Shown here in pieces: positions 1 through 9,556 of a DNA stretch of 64,000 bases; the stretch's first letter is position 1; each line of letters opens with the position of its first letter. Source of the stretch: Clostridium beijerinckii (GTDB lineage: Bacteria > Bacillota > Clostridia > Clostridiales > Clostridiaceae); assembly GCF_018223745.1 (NCBI RefSeq), contig NZ_CP073653.1:1045001-1109000 (forward strand). The letters are read 5' to 3'. The notes below the pieces were generated by a model. It was not told the origin of the DNA. It made no database searches and saw only the letters and a list, made by a program, of their open reading frames with translations. The translations under genes were made by a program, and so were the position numbers.

Positions 1-2124
1 AAATCAATTTTGAGTCATGTAAAAGAAAGTGGTGTAGGACAAAAATATTTAATTCAACATAGCGCAGGTAGTGGTAAATCAAACTCTATAGCTTGGCTTG
101 CACATCAATTAGTGGCTATCGAAAAAGATAGAAAGAGCATGTTTGATTCTATAATTGTTGTAACTGATAGAGTAAATTTGGATAAGCAAATTAAAAATAC
201 AATAAAGAGCTTTATGCAGGTTGCAACTACTGTAGGGCATGCTGACAGATCTGGAGATTTAAAAACACTTTTGGAGCATGAGAAGAAAATAATTATTACT
301 ACTGTGCATAAATTTGGCTATATATTTAATGAAATAGGAAATGAACATAGAAAAAACAATTTTGCAATTATAATTGATGAAGCACATTCAAGTCAAAGTG
401 GAGATATGTCAGCTAAGATGAATATGGCTTTATCTGAAAATTATAATAAAGATGAAGAAGAAAGTACTGAAGATATAATTCTTAAAATAATGGAAGGACG
501 AAAAATGCTTACTAATGCAAGTTATTTTGCATTTACAGCAACTCCTAAACACAAAACTTTAGAGATGTTTGGAGTTCCATATCCGTCAGAAGGTAAAATA
601 AAACATAGGCCATTTCATGTGTATACCATGAAGCAGGCAATGCAGGAAGGCTTTATTCTAGATGTACTTAAAAGTTATACTCCAATAAATAGTTATTATA
701 AAATTGCAAAAATAGTAGAGGATGACCCTCTATTTGATAAGAAAAAAGCACAAAAAAAGTTAAGAAAGTATGTTGAGTCAAATGAAACAGCAATTGAGAT
801 AAAATCTGAAATTATGATAGATCATTTCCATGAACAAGTGATTGCAAAAGGAAAAATTGGTGGAAAAGCTCGTGCTATGGTGGTTACAAGCAGTATTGAA
901 AGAGCTATTGAATATTATTATTCTATAACAGAATACCTAAAAAGAAGGAAAAGTCCATATAAAGCAATTATTGCTTTCTCAGGGGAATATGAATTTGGAG
1001 GAGATAAGTTAACTGAAAGTGCTATTAATGGATTTCCAAGTAATGAGATTGAAAAGAAGTTGAAAAAAGATCCTTACAGAATTTTAGTTGTAGCTAATAA
1101 ATTTCAAACAGGTTATGATGAACCACTTCTCCACACAATGTATGTAGACAAAGTATTAACTGATATCAAAGCTGTACAAACCTTATCAAGATTAAATAGA
1201 GCTCATCCACAAAAACATGATACATTTATTTTAGACTTTGCTAATGATGTGGATACAATTAAAGAAGCTTTTTCAAAGTATTATGAAACAACAATTTTAT
1301 CAGATGAAACAGATCCAGATAAACTTAATGATTTAGAAAGTGATATTAAAAATCATCATATATTTACTGATTATCATGTAGAAACATTAGTAGAGCTTTA
1401 TTTAAACGGAGCAGAAAGAGATAAACTTGATCCTATCCTTGATATATGTGCTCAAAATTATAAAGAAGAGTTAGATGAAGATGGACAAGTTGACTTTAAA
1501 AGCAAGGCAAAAGCATTTGTAAGAACCTATGGATTTTTAGCTTCAATTCTGCCTTATGGAAATGTGGAATGGGAAAAGTTGTCTATATTTTTAAATATGC
1601 TTATACCTAAATTACCATCTCCAAAGGAAGATGATTTATCCAAGGGAATACTAGAATCGATAGATTTAGATAGTTATAGAGCAGAAGTTCAAGCAACTAT
1701 GTCTATTATATTAGAAGATCAAGGAGAATATGAAATAGATCCAGTACCAACTTCAATAGCTGGTGGGAAAAGTGAACCTGAACTTGATTTATTAAGTAAT
1801 ATACTATCTAATTTTCATGATTTATTTGGAAACATTCCTTGGAAAGATGAAGATCAAGTTAAAAAGCATATTGCAAGTATACCTGAAATTGTAGCAAAAG
1901 ATAAAGGATATCAAAATGCAATGAAAAACTCGGATAAACAAAATGCTAGAATTGAAAGTCAAAAAGCATTAAATAAAGCCGTAATAAATCTGATGTCAGA
2001 TAATATAGAAATATTTAAACAGTTTAATGATAATGACTCATTTAAAAAGTGGTTATCAGATATGGTGTTTAATGTTACTTACAATACTAATGGAAATGTT
2101 TATTCAGGGCAACCTAGAATATAA
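1..2124 (+). CDS. hsdR: Type I restriction enzyme R subunit (HsdR), 3' part
   Basis: This is the motor part of the endonuclease/translocase subunit of a type I restriction-modification complex, which cuts unmodified foreign DNA. The reading frame is open from base 1, so the gene starts upstream and its N-terminal PD-(D/E)XK nuclease domain is outside the window. Visible superfamily-2 helicase motifs are Walker A AGSGKS (about nt 64-81), DEAH (376-387), FTATP (about 530-546) and the late motif QTGYDEP followed by LSRLNR. The C-terminal helical region that binds HsdM/HsdS follows. The TTG at nt 10 is only an internal codon. The hsdM and hsdS genes are expected upstream. The ydbC-like gene follows 57 bp downstream on the same strand. 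No frameshift is seen. Confidence 0.93.
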   Translation, partial: KSILSHVKESGVGQKYLIQHSAGSGKSNSIAWLAHQLVAIEKDRKSMFDSIIVVTDRVNLDKQIKNTIKSFMQVATTVGHADRSGDLKTLLEHEKKIIITTVHKFGYIFNEIGNEHRKNNFAIIIDEAHSSQSGDMSAKMNMALSENYNKDEEESTEDIILKIMEGRKMLTNASYFAFTATPKHKTLEMFGVPYPSEGKIKHRPFHVYTMKQAMQEGFILDVLKSYTPINSYYKIAKIVEDDPLFDKKKAQKKLRKYVESNETAIEIKSEIMIDHFHEQVIAKGKIGGKARAMVVTSSIERAIEYYYSITEYLKRRKSPYKAIIAFSGEYEFGGDKLTESAINGFPSNEIEKKLKKDPYRILVVANKFQTGYDEPLLHTMYVDKVLTDIKAVQTLSRLNRAHPQKHDTFILDFANDVDTIKEAFSKYYETTILSDETDPDKLNDLESDIKNHHIFTDYHVETLVELYLNGAERDKLDPILDICAQNYKEELDEDGQVDFKSKAKAFVRTYGFLASILPYGNVEWEKLSIFLNMLIPKLPSPKEDDLSKGILESIDLDSYRAEVQATMSIILEDQGEYEIDPVPTSIAGGKSEPELDLLSNILSNFHDLFGNIPWKDEDQVKKHIASIPEIVAKDKGYQNAMKNSDKQNARIESQKALNKAVINLMSDNIEIFKQFNDNDSFKKWLSDMVFNVTYNTNGNVYSGQPRI

Positions 2125-2181
2125 TGTTAATTATATTAGATTTGTAATATACGATTTTGCATGTAAAGGAGATAAGGAATA

Positions 2182-2403
2182 GTGGCCGATATTAAATTTG
2201 AAATAGAAAAAGAACTAGGAAAAATATCAGAGTCATCAAAAGGATGGACCAAAGAATTAAATTTAATAAGTTGGAATGGAAAAGAAGCGAAATATGATTT
2301 AAGGGATTGGGCTCCTGAACATGAGAAGATGGGGAAGGGGATTACTTTAAGTATTGATGAATTAAAGCAACTCAAGGAGATTCTTAATATATTAGATATA
2401 TAA
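2182..2403 (+). CDS. YdbC-like PC4/coactivator-fold small protein
   Basis: A 73-residue protein starting at GTG, with a good ribosome site (AAAGGAGATAAGG) just upstream. The sequence ELGKISESSKGWTKELN, followed by a WNG..KYDLRDW..EHEKMGKGI pattern, matches the YdbC/PC4 family from memory. These proteins are small dimers that bind single-stranded DNA with the fold of the eukaryotic coactivator PC4. It probably acts in transcription or DNA metabolism, but no specific target can be read from the sequence. It lies 57 bp behind hsdR and ends at a strong bidirectional hairpin. Confidence 0.8.
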   Translation: MADIKFEIEKELGKISESSKGWTKELNLISWNGKEAKYDLRDWAPEHEKMGKGITLSIDELKQLKEILNILDI

Positions 2404-2405
2404 AT

Positions 2406-2436
2406 AAAATAGACTGAGCATTGCTCAGTCTATTTT
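2406..2436. terminator. Bidirectional terminator between convergent genes
   Basis: A perfect inverted repeat with arms AAAATAGACTGAGCA and TGCTCAGTCTATTTT around one or a few loop bases. It carries A-rich and T-rich ends, so it can serve both the ydbC-like gene (+) and the zinc-ribbon gene (-). Confidence 0.85.
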
Positions 2437-2439
2437 AAA

Positions 2440-2580
2440 TTAAGCTTTAGTATATGATGTTTTATCACACTTTGGGCATGGTGGTAGAGTATCAGTATTA
2501 TCATTTAGTACCACTGTTTGTCCACAATTAGTACATACATATGTACCTATGCCAGGTTTTTCACCAGTTGAATATGACAT
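2440..2580 (-). CDS. Zinc-ribbon miniprotein (46 aa)
   Basis: A short gene on the minus strand with ribosome site AAGGAAGTG just before the ATG. The 46-residue product begins MSYSTGEKPGIGTYVC and has two cysteine pairs: CTNC (residues 16-19) and CPKC (35-38). This is the classic four-Cys zinc-ribbon arrangement of small rubredoxin- or rubrerythrin-like clostridial proteins. The function is unknown; metal binding is inferred from the cysteines. It converges with the ydbC-like gene and shares its terminator. Confidence 0.8.
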   Translation of the reverse strand: MSYSTGEKPGIGTYVCTNCGQTVVLNDNTDTLPPCPKCDKTSYTKA

Positions 2581-2704
2581 AAAATCACTTCCTTATAAAT
2601 AGTTGTAATTATATTATAACTATACAGGGTTATATTTACAATGATGTAGAAAAATGTGATAATAATGAAGAAGATAATAAAAATAATTTGTTTATTGATA
2701 AGAG

Positions 2705-5700
2705 GTGTTAATTATAGAGTATTTAGGCAGATATATGGAAGATGTTAAAATTAGAATTAGAAATGTGATAAATATAACAATTATTAGAATTATACAGCAT
2801 TTGAATAAACTTTATATTTCATTAACAAAAGACATTGAAAAAGAAAATAAATATGAATTTGAAGATTTAATGCCTAAAATCGATGTAGTAAAAAATAAGC
2901 AATACTGTGAAAGCATTGATTGGGCTGTTCAAAATAACAAAATAAGAAATATAGCATTAACAGGGGTATACGGTGCAGGTAAAAGCACTATATTAAATAC
3001 ATATAAAAGAGAGCATAATGAATATAAATATTTAAATATTTCATTAGCCAATTTTAAAGAAGATAAAGATGAAAACATACTTTCAAATGAAAACATAAAT
3101 ATTGAGAAAGCAATATTAAAGCAAATGTTCTATAGAGAAAAGAATACTACGATTCCATATTCAAGATTTAAGCGTATTAATAGTGTTAATTATAGTTCGA
3201 TAATTATAAATATGATTCCACTAATGATTGTAGTTATGCTAGGAGGATTATTTTACAAGCCAGATTTGTTAAAAGTAATATTACAAAGAATGGAATTATT
3301 AAAAAGTAACCTTCAAATCAATAATTATATACTTGCTATTCTTATGGTAGCCTTCAGTTGCGCATTTTTATTTATAAGTAACAAGATAACAATATATGTT
3401 AAAAAACATATTAAAATCAAAAAAATAAAAACTAATGCTGGTGAAATGGAAATTGATGAAAAAGACGAATCGGCATTTAATAAATACATTGATGAGATAC
3501 TATATTATTTTGAAGCTACTAAGTATGATATTGTTATATTTGAAGATTTAGATAGATTCAATAATATCGATATATTTTCAAAGTTAAGGGAATTGAATTC
3601 ATTAATTAATGATTCTAAACAAGTAAATAAAAGAGTAGTTTTTATTTATGCATTAAAAGACGATATGTTTTGTAGTGAGGAAGAGAAGGAAGATAAAATA
3701 ATATACAAAGATGATAAAATAAGTTACAAAAATAGAACAAAATTTTTTGATTTTATTATTCCGGTTGTTCAAGTGGCTAATTCCTCTAATGCATGTGATT
3801 TGTTGATTAGAAAATTTAAGAATGCTAATCAATTCGATGGGCTAAATGAAAAATTTATAAGCGAAATTACAATTTTAATAAATGATATGAGAGTATTAAA
3901 TAATATCTATAATGAATTTGTAATATATAAAGAAAATTTAAAAGAAGATAAAAATGATGAAGATATAAGTGGAGTAATACATGATACACAAGATGAAAAA
4001 TCTGAATTAGATTATGTTAAATTATTAGCTATTATAGTATATAAAAATGTTTATCCTGTAGATTTTGCTAAGCTACAAAATGATGAGGGTATGGTTTATG
4101 ACATTTTCTATAATAAAAAAAATGAATTAGTTAAAAACAGATTGAAAAAAATAAATGAAGAAATTGTTGAGATTGAGAAAGATATAAAAGTTGCAGAGCA
4201 TGAATGTGCTAATAATTTAAGGGAATTAAGAAGCATCTATATATCAGAGATTGTAAAATTATCGAGTATTTCTCAAATTGATATTAATAATAGCAGATAT
4301 GATTTTAATAGACTTATTGAAGATGAAAATGCGTTTCACTATATGATAGATTCAAGGAATAATTCTCGATATTATAATGGAAGCATATGGACAAAAATAA
4401 ATCTAGACATTATACACAGTCAAAACAATGGTTTTACTTATTTGGAAAGAGAAAAAGTTATAAAGCTAAAAGAAAAAAATATAACTGTTAATATTATAGA
4501 AGATTTAAAAAGAGAATTAAAAAATTTAAATGAAGAAAAGAGAATTGTACAATCATTGCCATTAAGTAAGTTATTAGAAAAATGTGATTATAATGAAATT
4601 TTAATTGATGATATTGAAAAGGAAAATTTACTTAAATTCTTAATAAAAAGAAATTATATTGATGAAAATTATTATGAGTATATTTCATATTTTTATGAAG
4701 GTACATTAACTAGAGCAGATAAAAATTTCTTAATGAACGTAATGTATGAAAAAGATATGAGTTTTGAATATAAACTACAAAAGCCTCAATTTGTGTTAGA
4801 TAAAATAGAAGATTTTCAATTTACACGTAAATATATTTTAAATTATAAGTTGGTAGATTATCTTATAGAAAATATAGAAGATAATTATGAATATGAAATC
4901 TATTATGGTTTGTTAATAGATCAATTAGCTAACGAAAGTGAAAGTAGTTTTTCTTTTATAGATGGCTATATATATTGTCATGAAATAAATCATAATACAA
5001 AAGAGATATTTATAAAATCTTTATGTAAGAAGTGGCAACATATGTGGACATATATACAACTAAAATCAAATTTAGTTACAGAAAAAATGGACATGTTTTT
5101 AAGGGATATAATTAAATATGCGGATATAGATGACATAGTAAATATGAACGTAAATCAAATATTAACAAGATATATCTCAAGTTTACCATATTTTCTAAGG
5201 TTAGTAACAGATGAAGAATATAATGAAAAGATAATTATGATTCTTGATAGGTTAAAGGTAGTCTTTATCGAGATGGATAAGGTGAATCATGAAAATGAAA
5301 TTTTAAATCATATATATATAAATGATATGTATGAAATTAATGAAGATATGATTTATGTTATCATGAACCATTATTCTAGTGATAGTATATATAACGTTCG
5401 AAGAGCAAATTATACTGCAATTAAAAATAGTAAATGTGAGGAACTAATAAAATATATTGATAAAAATATCAACGAATATATTGAAAAAGTGTTCTTAAAA
5501 TTAAATGCTAATGATAGTGAGGCAGAGAAAATAATAATAGAATTACTTAATAATGAAGATATTGAAGTGGAAAACAAAAATAAAATTATAAGTGAAACAA
5601 AATTTATAATTAATAATATTAATAAAGTAAATATCCATTTATTGTGGGCTAGACTTATTGAAAATTGTAAAATAAAGATTAGTTGGAGTAATATAATTAG

Positions 5701-6541
5701 CTATTTTGAACATTTCAATAAACAGATAGATGAAATAGTTATTAATTTTCTTAATGAAGAAAATAATTATTTGATTTTATCAAAACAATCATTAAGTGAA
5801 ATTAGCGAATTTGATAACAGTGTAGTAGATTCTATTTCACAAAAAATTATTTTATGTAAAGAGATAACAATTGATGCGTTTAAAGAGCTAATTAAAAGCA
5901 TTAAAGAAAAGTACACAGAATTTGAAGAATTAAAAGATTCATCAGAGGATAAAATTAATATACTAATAAATCAAGGAATACTCATATTATCTCCAGAAAA
6001 TTATATAATGTTAAAAAATAACTTTAAGAATGAACATATTAAGCTATTAGTTAATAACATTAATGAATATGTTGAGAAATATGAAAAGTATGAATTGGAT
6101 GCAGAAGATATAAAGAAACTACTAAAATCAGAAATTTATATGAATTATAAAGTTTTTATTATCGAGCATATTGAAGATGTGGAAATTATATCTGATAATT
6201 ATTTAGTCGATATGATTATGGAATGTATAATGGAAATTGATAAAATAAAATTGAAGGATGTAATACTAGAAAATATTATAAAAAGTGATATACACTTGAA
6301 AACAAAAGTAATGCTCTTAAATAAGAATATAGATAGTTTAGATAAAAATATCACGTTTAAATTATTAAATGTAATTGGTGGTAAATATTCTGATATAACT
6401 AACTATTCATCAAAACCATTACTTAATAATAATCATGAGAATAAAGTCTTAGCTAAAAATTTAAAAAATAAGAACTATATTTCTTCTTGGAGTGAAGAGA
6501 AATTTGGAATTAGGATAAACACGTACCAAAAAGAAAAATAA
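2705..6541 (+). CDS. YobI-like membrane-anchored P-loop NTPase (1278 aa)
   Basis: A very large, Asn/Ile/Lys-rich protein with an N-terminal P-loop NTPase module: Walker A GVYGAGKST at residues 87-95 and Walker B-like IVIFEDLDR at 276-284. Two hydrophobic helices (about 164-185 and 206-230) sit between the two motifs, so the NTPase is probably membrane attached. This layout, with the helices inserted in the ATPase, fits the YobI/KAP-related P-loop family as I remember it. The rest (about 300-1278) is mainly predicted helical, with a coiled-coil stretch near 475-500, and has no domain I recognise. Start choice is unclear: GTG 2705 has no ribosome site upstream, and ATG 2735 (MEDVKIR) has only a weak AGG. 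An AGAGGTG at 2701-2707 would suit a start near 2711-2716. Its place beside a restriction gene and an integrase scar suggests a defence role, which is inference. Confidence 0.75.
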   Translation: MLIIEYLGRYMEDVKIRIRNVINITIIRIIQHLNKLYISLTKDIEKENKYEFEDLMPKIDVVKNKQYCESIDWAVQNNKIRNIALTGVYGAGKSTILNTYKREHNEYKYLNISLANFKEDKDENILSNENINIEKAILKQMFYREKNTTIPYSRFKRINSVNYSSIIINMIPLMIVVMLGGLFYKPDLLKVILQRMELLKSNLQINNYILAILMVAFSCAFLFISNKITIYVKKHIKIKKIKTNAGEMEIDEKDESAFNKYIDEILYYFEATKYDIVIFEDLDRFNNIDIFSKLRELNSLINDSKQVNKRVVFIYALKDDMFCSEEEKEDKIIYKDDKISYKNRTKFFDFIIPVVQVANSSNACDLLIRKFKNANQFDGLNEKFISEITILINDMRVLNNIYNEFVIYKENLKEDKNDEDISGVIHDTQDEKSELDYVKLLAIIVYKNVYPVDFAKLQNDEGMVYDIFYNKKNELVKNRLKKINEEIVEIEKDIKVAEHECANNLRELRSIYISEIVKLSSISQIDINNSRYDFNRLIEDENAFHYMIDSRNNSRYYNGSIWTKINLDIIHSQNNGFTYLEREKVIKLKEKNITVNIIEDLKRELKNLNEEKRIVQSLPLSKLLEKCDYNEILIDDIEKENLLKFLIKRNYIDENYYEYISYFYEGTLTRADKNFLMNVMYEKDMSFEYKLQKPQFVLDKIEDFQFTRKYILNYKLVDYLIENIEDNYEYEIYYGLLIDQLANESESSFSFIDGYIYCHEINHNTKEIFIKSLCKKWQHMWTYIQLKSNLVTEKMDMFLRDIIKYADIDDIVNMNVNQILTRYISSLPYFLRLVTDEEYNEKIIMILDRLKVVFIEMDKVNHENEILNHIYINDMYEINEDMIYVIMNHYSSDSIYNVRRANYTAIKNSKCEELIKYIDKNINEYIEKVFLKLNANDSEAEKIIIELLNNEDIEVENKNKIISETKFIINNINKVNIHLLWARLIENCKIKISWSNIISYFEHFNKQIDEIVINFLNEENNYLILSKQSLSEISEFDNSVVDSISQKIILCKEITIDAFKELIKSIKEKYTEFEELKDSSEDKINILINQGILILSPENYIMLKNNFKNEHIKLLVNNINEYVEKYEKYELDAEDIKKLLKSEIYMNYKVFIIEHIEDVEIISDNYLVDMIMECIMEIDKIKLKDVILENIIKSDIHLKTKVMLLNKNIDSLDKNITFKLLNVIGGKYSDITNYSSKPLLNNNHENKVLAKNLKNKNYISSWSEEKFGIRINTYQKEK

Positions 6542-6675
6542 AGCTTTATATTTAAATTTAGTAAAAGGGAGTATTGGAGGTAAAATAAAGATAAATAAGA
6601 ATAAAATATAGAGCAACAGTTGTATTTCTTAATATAATTCTTTTGCTAAGTATTGATACGACTTAACTAAAGAAG

Positions 6676-6714
6676 TGGTCGGAAGAATTAAAACTTCCAC
6701 CATTCTTCCGACCA
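6676..6714. repeat. Hairpin repeat, copy 1
   Basis: Perfect 13-bp arms TGGTCGGAAGAAT (6676-6688) and ATTCTTCCGACCA (6702-6714) around a 13-nt loop that itself contains ACTTCC. Copy 2 lies 338 bp downstream. No U-tract follows, so it does not look like a simple terminator. Confidence 0.8.
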
Positions 6715-7013
6715 TCAACAAGATATGCTATATTATTTTAAAATACAATATGTAAAGATAGGATATTTTTAATCTAAGGTTTGAGTTGTTTTCAATGATA
6801 AATAGATATAATGAAATACTTTAAATTATGATTTGGTAAAGCTATTCAACACACGCCTCACGTTGAAGCTACTATTTAATTTAAGGTATATTTTACTTAT
6901 AGACGATAGTGTAATATAAAGTACCGTTTAGAAGTAAAGAATTGGAGAACATATTTTAATACTAGAATAGTTCAAAAATGTGAATATCTTATCTAAATAT
7001 ATATTTGAGAGAA

Positions 7014-7052
7014 TGGTCGGAAGAATAAAAACTTCCGACATTCTTCCTACCA
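7014..7052. repeat. Hairpin repeat, copy 2
   Basis: Arms TGGTCGGAAGAAT (7014-7026) and ATTCTTCCTACCA (7040-7052). It is the same element as copy 1, with one base changed in the right arm. Sequence downstream of both copies is also alignable (GGTAAA..ATTC..ACAC, then GAAGCTA, then AAAGTAC), so a unit of at least 150 bp was duplicated. Confidence 0.75.
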
Positions 7053-7256
7053 TCAGTAAAATATAATAAAATAGAATTTGATATGGTAAATTATTCTATA
7101 CACATAGAAGCTAGTTATATCAATAGCTAGAGAGTATAATAAGATACGATAAAGTACGAAAAAATATACATAAATTGGAATACAGAACTCGGCTTATGGC
7201 TTATCTCGCAACAAGTAATTGCAAGGATTTGAGGAATACTGGATTGGTATTTGCCC

Positions 7257-7433
7257 TTAACTTTCCCTTGCTTTTTTTGCGTACAAAACATTTGATAAAA
7301 CATCCGTAGCTTCAGCATTCATTTCTTTTGTCACGTGAGCATAGATATTTGATGTTGTCTGCATTATGGAATGATGATTTCTTCCAATATTCTTCCGAAG
7401 GCTATTTTTTTGTATTAATTTCCATGAAAATAT
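7257..7433 (-). pseudogene. C-terminal remnant of a phage-type tyrosine integrase
   Basis: Read on the minus strand, the frame bounded by stops at 7434-7436 and 7257-7259 encodes HHSIMQTTSNIYAHVTKEM. This is the conserved C-terminal block of tyrosine recombinases (the GHSSIxTTxxIYaHVt type), including the Tyr of the catalytic end, followed by a short basic tail and a natural stop. The catalytic Arg-His upstream region is absent and the frame is closed by a stop, so this is a relic, not a working enzyme. It supports a past integration event next to the HsdR/YobI region. Confidence 0.72.
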
Positions 7434-7508
7434 TTAATGATGTTGATTGGTTTGAATATAAAGGTTTAGATTAAGCTTTTAAAATAATAGATGATTAGAT
7501 GTATTTTG

Positions 7509-7546
7509 AGCAATAAGCATTGGAATAAAATGTTTATTGCTTTTTG
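7509..7546 (+). terminator. Terminator-like hairpin upstream of the subtilase pair
   Basis: Arms AGCAATAAGCATT and AATGTTTATTGCT (one G-U pair) around a short loop, followed by TTTTT. There is no plus-strand gene directly upstream, so it ends an unknown transcript or insulates the csp-like operon at 7706. Confidence 0.55.
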
Positions 7547-7705
7547 TGATTATTTCATTGGAAATTATAAAATGATGAAAAATTTAATTTAAATATTAAG
7601 GAATATTACAGTTATTAATTTAGAGGTGAACAAATAATTTCAATCATCAAATAAACAATATAAAAATATACATAGTATTAATGCAAGTAATATTAGGAGT
7701 TAGAT

Positions 7706-9556
7706 ATGTCTGATTTACGTGACTGTAATTTATATTATGATCCCGATTCGGCAAATTATTTGATTGAGTATAGAGGGAATTTTAAAGAACAAATAGATAA
7801 GTTATCTTATGCTTGTGGGGATATAATTACAGGCAATATCGGAGTAGTATCTGTACGAAATAATGATCTTGATAGGCTCCTAAATGATGTTCCAGCAATT
7901 GTATTTTATGATTTTAGGACAATTTATGTATTACAAGATATCTCACCATCATCTGTAGATAATATAAACAATATAAAGATAAATCCATTTCTAGATTTGA
8001 ATGGAAGGGGCGTGCTAATAGGAATAGTTGATACAGGAATAGATTATTTAAATGATGAGTTCATAAGAGAAGATGATACATCAAGAATAATAAGTATATG
8101 GGATCAATCCATTCAAAATAATACTAGTGACGCTGTATATATAGGACAAACTTATTCAAATGATCAAATTAATAGCGCTATTGCAGCTAAAAGAAGTAAT
8201 GGAGATCCATATCAAATAGTTCCTTCCAGAGATGAAGTTGGACATGGAACAAAAGTTGCTGGGATTATAGGAGCAAGAGGATATAATACTGAGTTTCAAG
8301 GAATTGCAAATGCAAGTGATTTTGTTATTGTTAAGCTTTTCGAATCCACTAATTTCAAAAGGCAATTACAAGGAAATGGAATTCCATATACTCCAGTATA
8401 TAATGCATCTGAAATTGTAGCAGGAGTAGAATACTTGAGAAGAGTCGCAGTAGAACGTAAGCAGCCAATGGTTATCTACTTAGGTGTTGGAAGTACAGAA
8501 GGTAGTCATGATGGTAACAACTTAATTTCAAGATATATAACATCTATTGGAAATAGTAGAGGATTGTGCGTAGTCAATGGAGTGGGAAATGAGGGGGATT
8601 CTCAAGGTCATGTATCAGGGTATATCAGGAATGTAGGAGATACAAAAGTAATAGAACTAAGAATCCCAAGAGAAATAAAATACCTTCCGATTTACATATG
8701 GGTACGAAGACCGAATATTGCATCAATAAATGTAATTTCTCCTACAGGGGAAGCTTCAGCAGTTATACAATCGAAAATAAATAAAGTTCAACCAGTCAGA
8801 TTTGTTTTTTTAAATACAGATATGATAGTAAGATTCTATTCACCAGAACATTTTACAGGACATCAAGTAATAAGTCTTACGTTTAGTAATATAAAACCAG
8901 GAACATGGACTTTCAATTTGATAGGCGAATATATAACAAATGGTAGGTATGACATATGGTTGCCTCCCAAAAGTACTTTACCAGAAAATACAATATTTCT
9001 TGAATCGGATCCATTTACTACTCTAACAATACCGGCAACAGCTGTTAATGTTATTACAGTATCTTATTATGGAAATAATAATGCACTAATTGCAGCTTCT
9101 GGTAAAGGATTTAATACTAATGGTTTGATTAACCCAGATATTTCAACTATAGGGGTAAATATATTAACAACAAAAGTTGGAGGAGGAGTAACAACATTTT
9201 CAGGTAGTTCTGCGGCTACAGCTGTAGTGGTTGGAGCATGTGCGCTTTTATTACAATGGGGGATTGTAGATCGTAATGATCCGACTATGTATACTAAAAA
9301 AATTAGAACATACATAATGTATGGTGCTAACAGAAATTCAGCTAACAGATATCCCAGTAGAGAAACAGGATATGGTGATTTTGATTTACTAGGTGTCTTC
9401 AATATAATTAGTGGTTTGTATAGGAATAGTAACCAAAGATTTAGAATGAATATTACTGATAAAAAATATACAAATGAAGATTATGAGTTTTATGAGTATT
9501 ATATAAATAAATTATTTATAAGAATTCCAAAGGCAGGAGATGGAAAATTTATATGA
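7706..9556 (+). CDS. Csp-like subtilisin family (S8) protease 1
   Basis: A 616-residue S8 peptidase resembling the clostridial Csp germination proteases, which activate the cortex hydrolase SleC (family knowledge). Residues 1-90 resemble a Csp prodomain (YLIEYRGNF). The triad is intact: Asp109 in IVDTGIDY, His180 in DEVGHGTK and Ser502 in SGSSAAT, although the usual GTS is GSS here. The roughly 300 residues between His and Ser include the insert typical of Csp proteins. There is no signal peptide, in line with a spore-packaged enzyme. The start ATG has TAGGAGT before it. The stop overlaps the start of the second protease by 4 bp (ATGA), so the two are co-translated. No sleC is in the window; the germination role is inferred. 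Confidence 0.85.
   Translation: MSDLRDCNLYYDPDSANYLIEYRGNFKEQIDKLSYACGDIITGNIGVVSVRNNDLDRLLNDVPAIVFYDFRTIYVLQDISPSSVDNINNIKINPFLDLNGRGVLIGIVDTGIDYLNDEFIREDDTSRIISIWDQSIQNNTSDAVYIGQTYSNDQINSAIAAKRSNGDPYQIVPSRDEVGHGTKVAGIIGARGYNTEFQGIANASDFVIVKLFESTNFKRQLQGNGIPYTPVYNASEIVAGVEYLRRVAVERKQPMVIYLGVGSTEGSHDGNNLISRYITSIGNSRGLCVVNGVGNEGDSQGHVSGYIRNVGDTKVIELRIPREIKYLPIYIWVRRPNIASINVISPTGEASAVIQSKINKVQPVRFVFLNTDMIVRFYSPEHFTGHQVISLTFSNIKPGTWTFNLIGEYITNGRYDIWLPPKSTLPENTIFLESDPFTTLTIPATAVNVITVSYYGNNNALIAASGKGFNTNGLINPDISTIGVNILTTKVGGGVTTFSGSSAATAVVVGACALLLQWGIVDRNDPTMYTKKIRTYIMYGANRNSANRYPSRETGYGDFDLLGVFNIISGLYRNSNQRFRMNITDKKYTNEDYEFYEYYINKLFIRIPKAGDGKFI

Larger units (their letters stand above)
6542..7705. 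other. 1.16-kb gene-free stretch with decayed mobile DNA
   Basis: No intact gene is seen. The stretch holds two copies of a hairpin-bearing repeat unit (6676-6714 and 7014-7052), the tail of a tyrosine recombinase gene on the minus strand (7257-7433) and an orphan terminator (7509-7546). A 63-codon minus-strand frame at 7127-7318 overlaps the integrase remnant in another frame and is not a gene. The rest is AT-rich sequence without clear signals. The content fits the scar of a former integrated element. Confidence 0.6.

Noticed and set aside
7127..7318. 63-codon minus-strand open frame
   Set aside because: It overlaps the integrase remnant in another frame, has no ribosome site and no family features.
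9067..9402. 111-codon minus-strand frame inside the first subtilase gene
   Set aside because: It is antisense to the conserved Ser-motif region and is an antisense shadow of a real protease gene.
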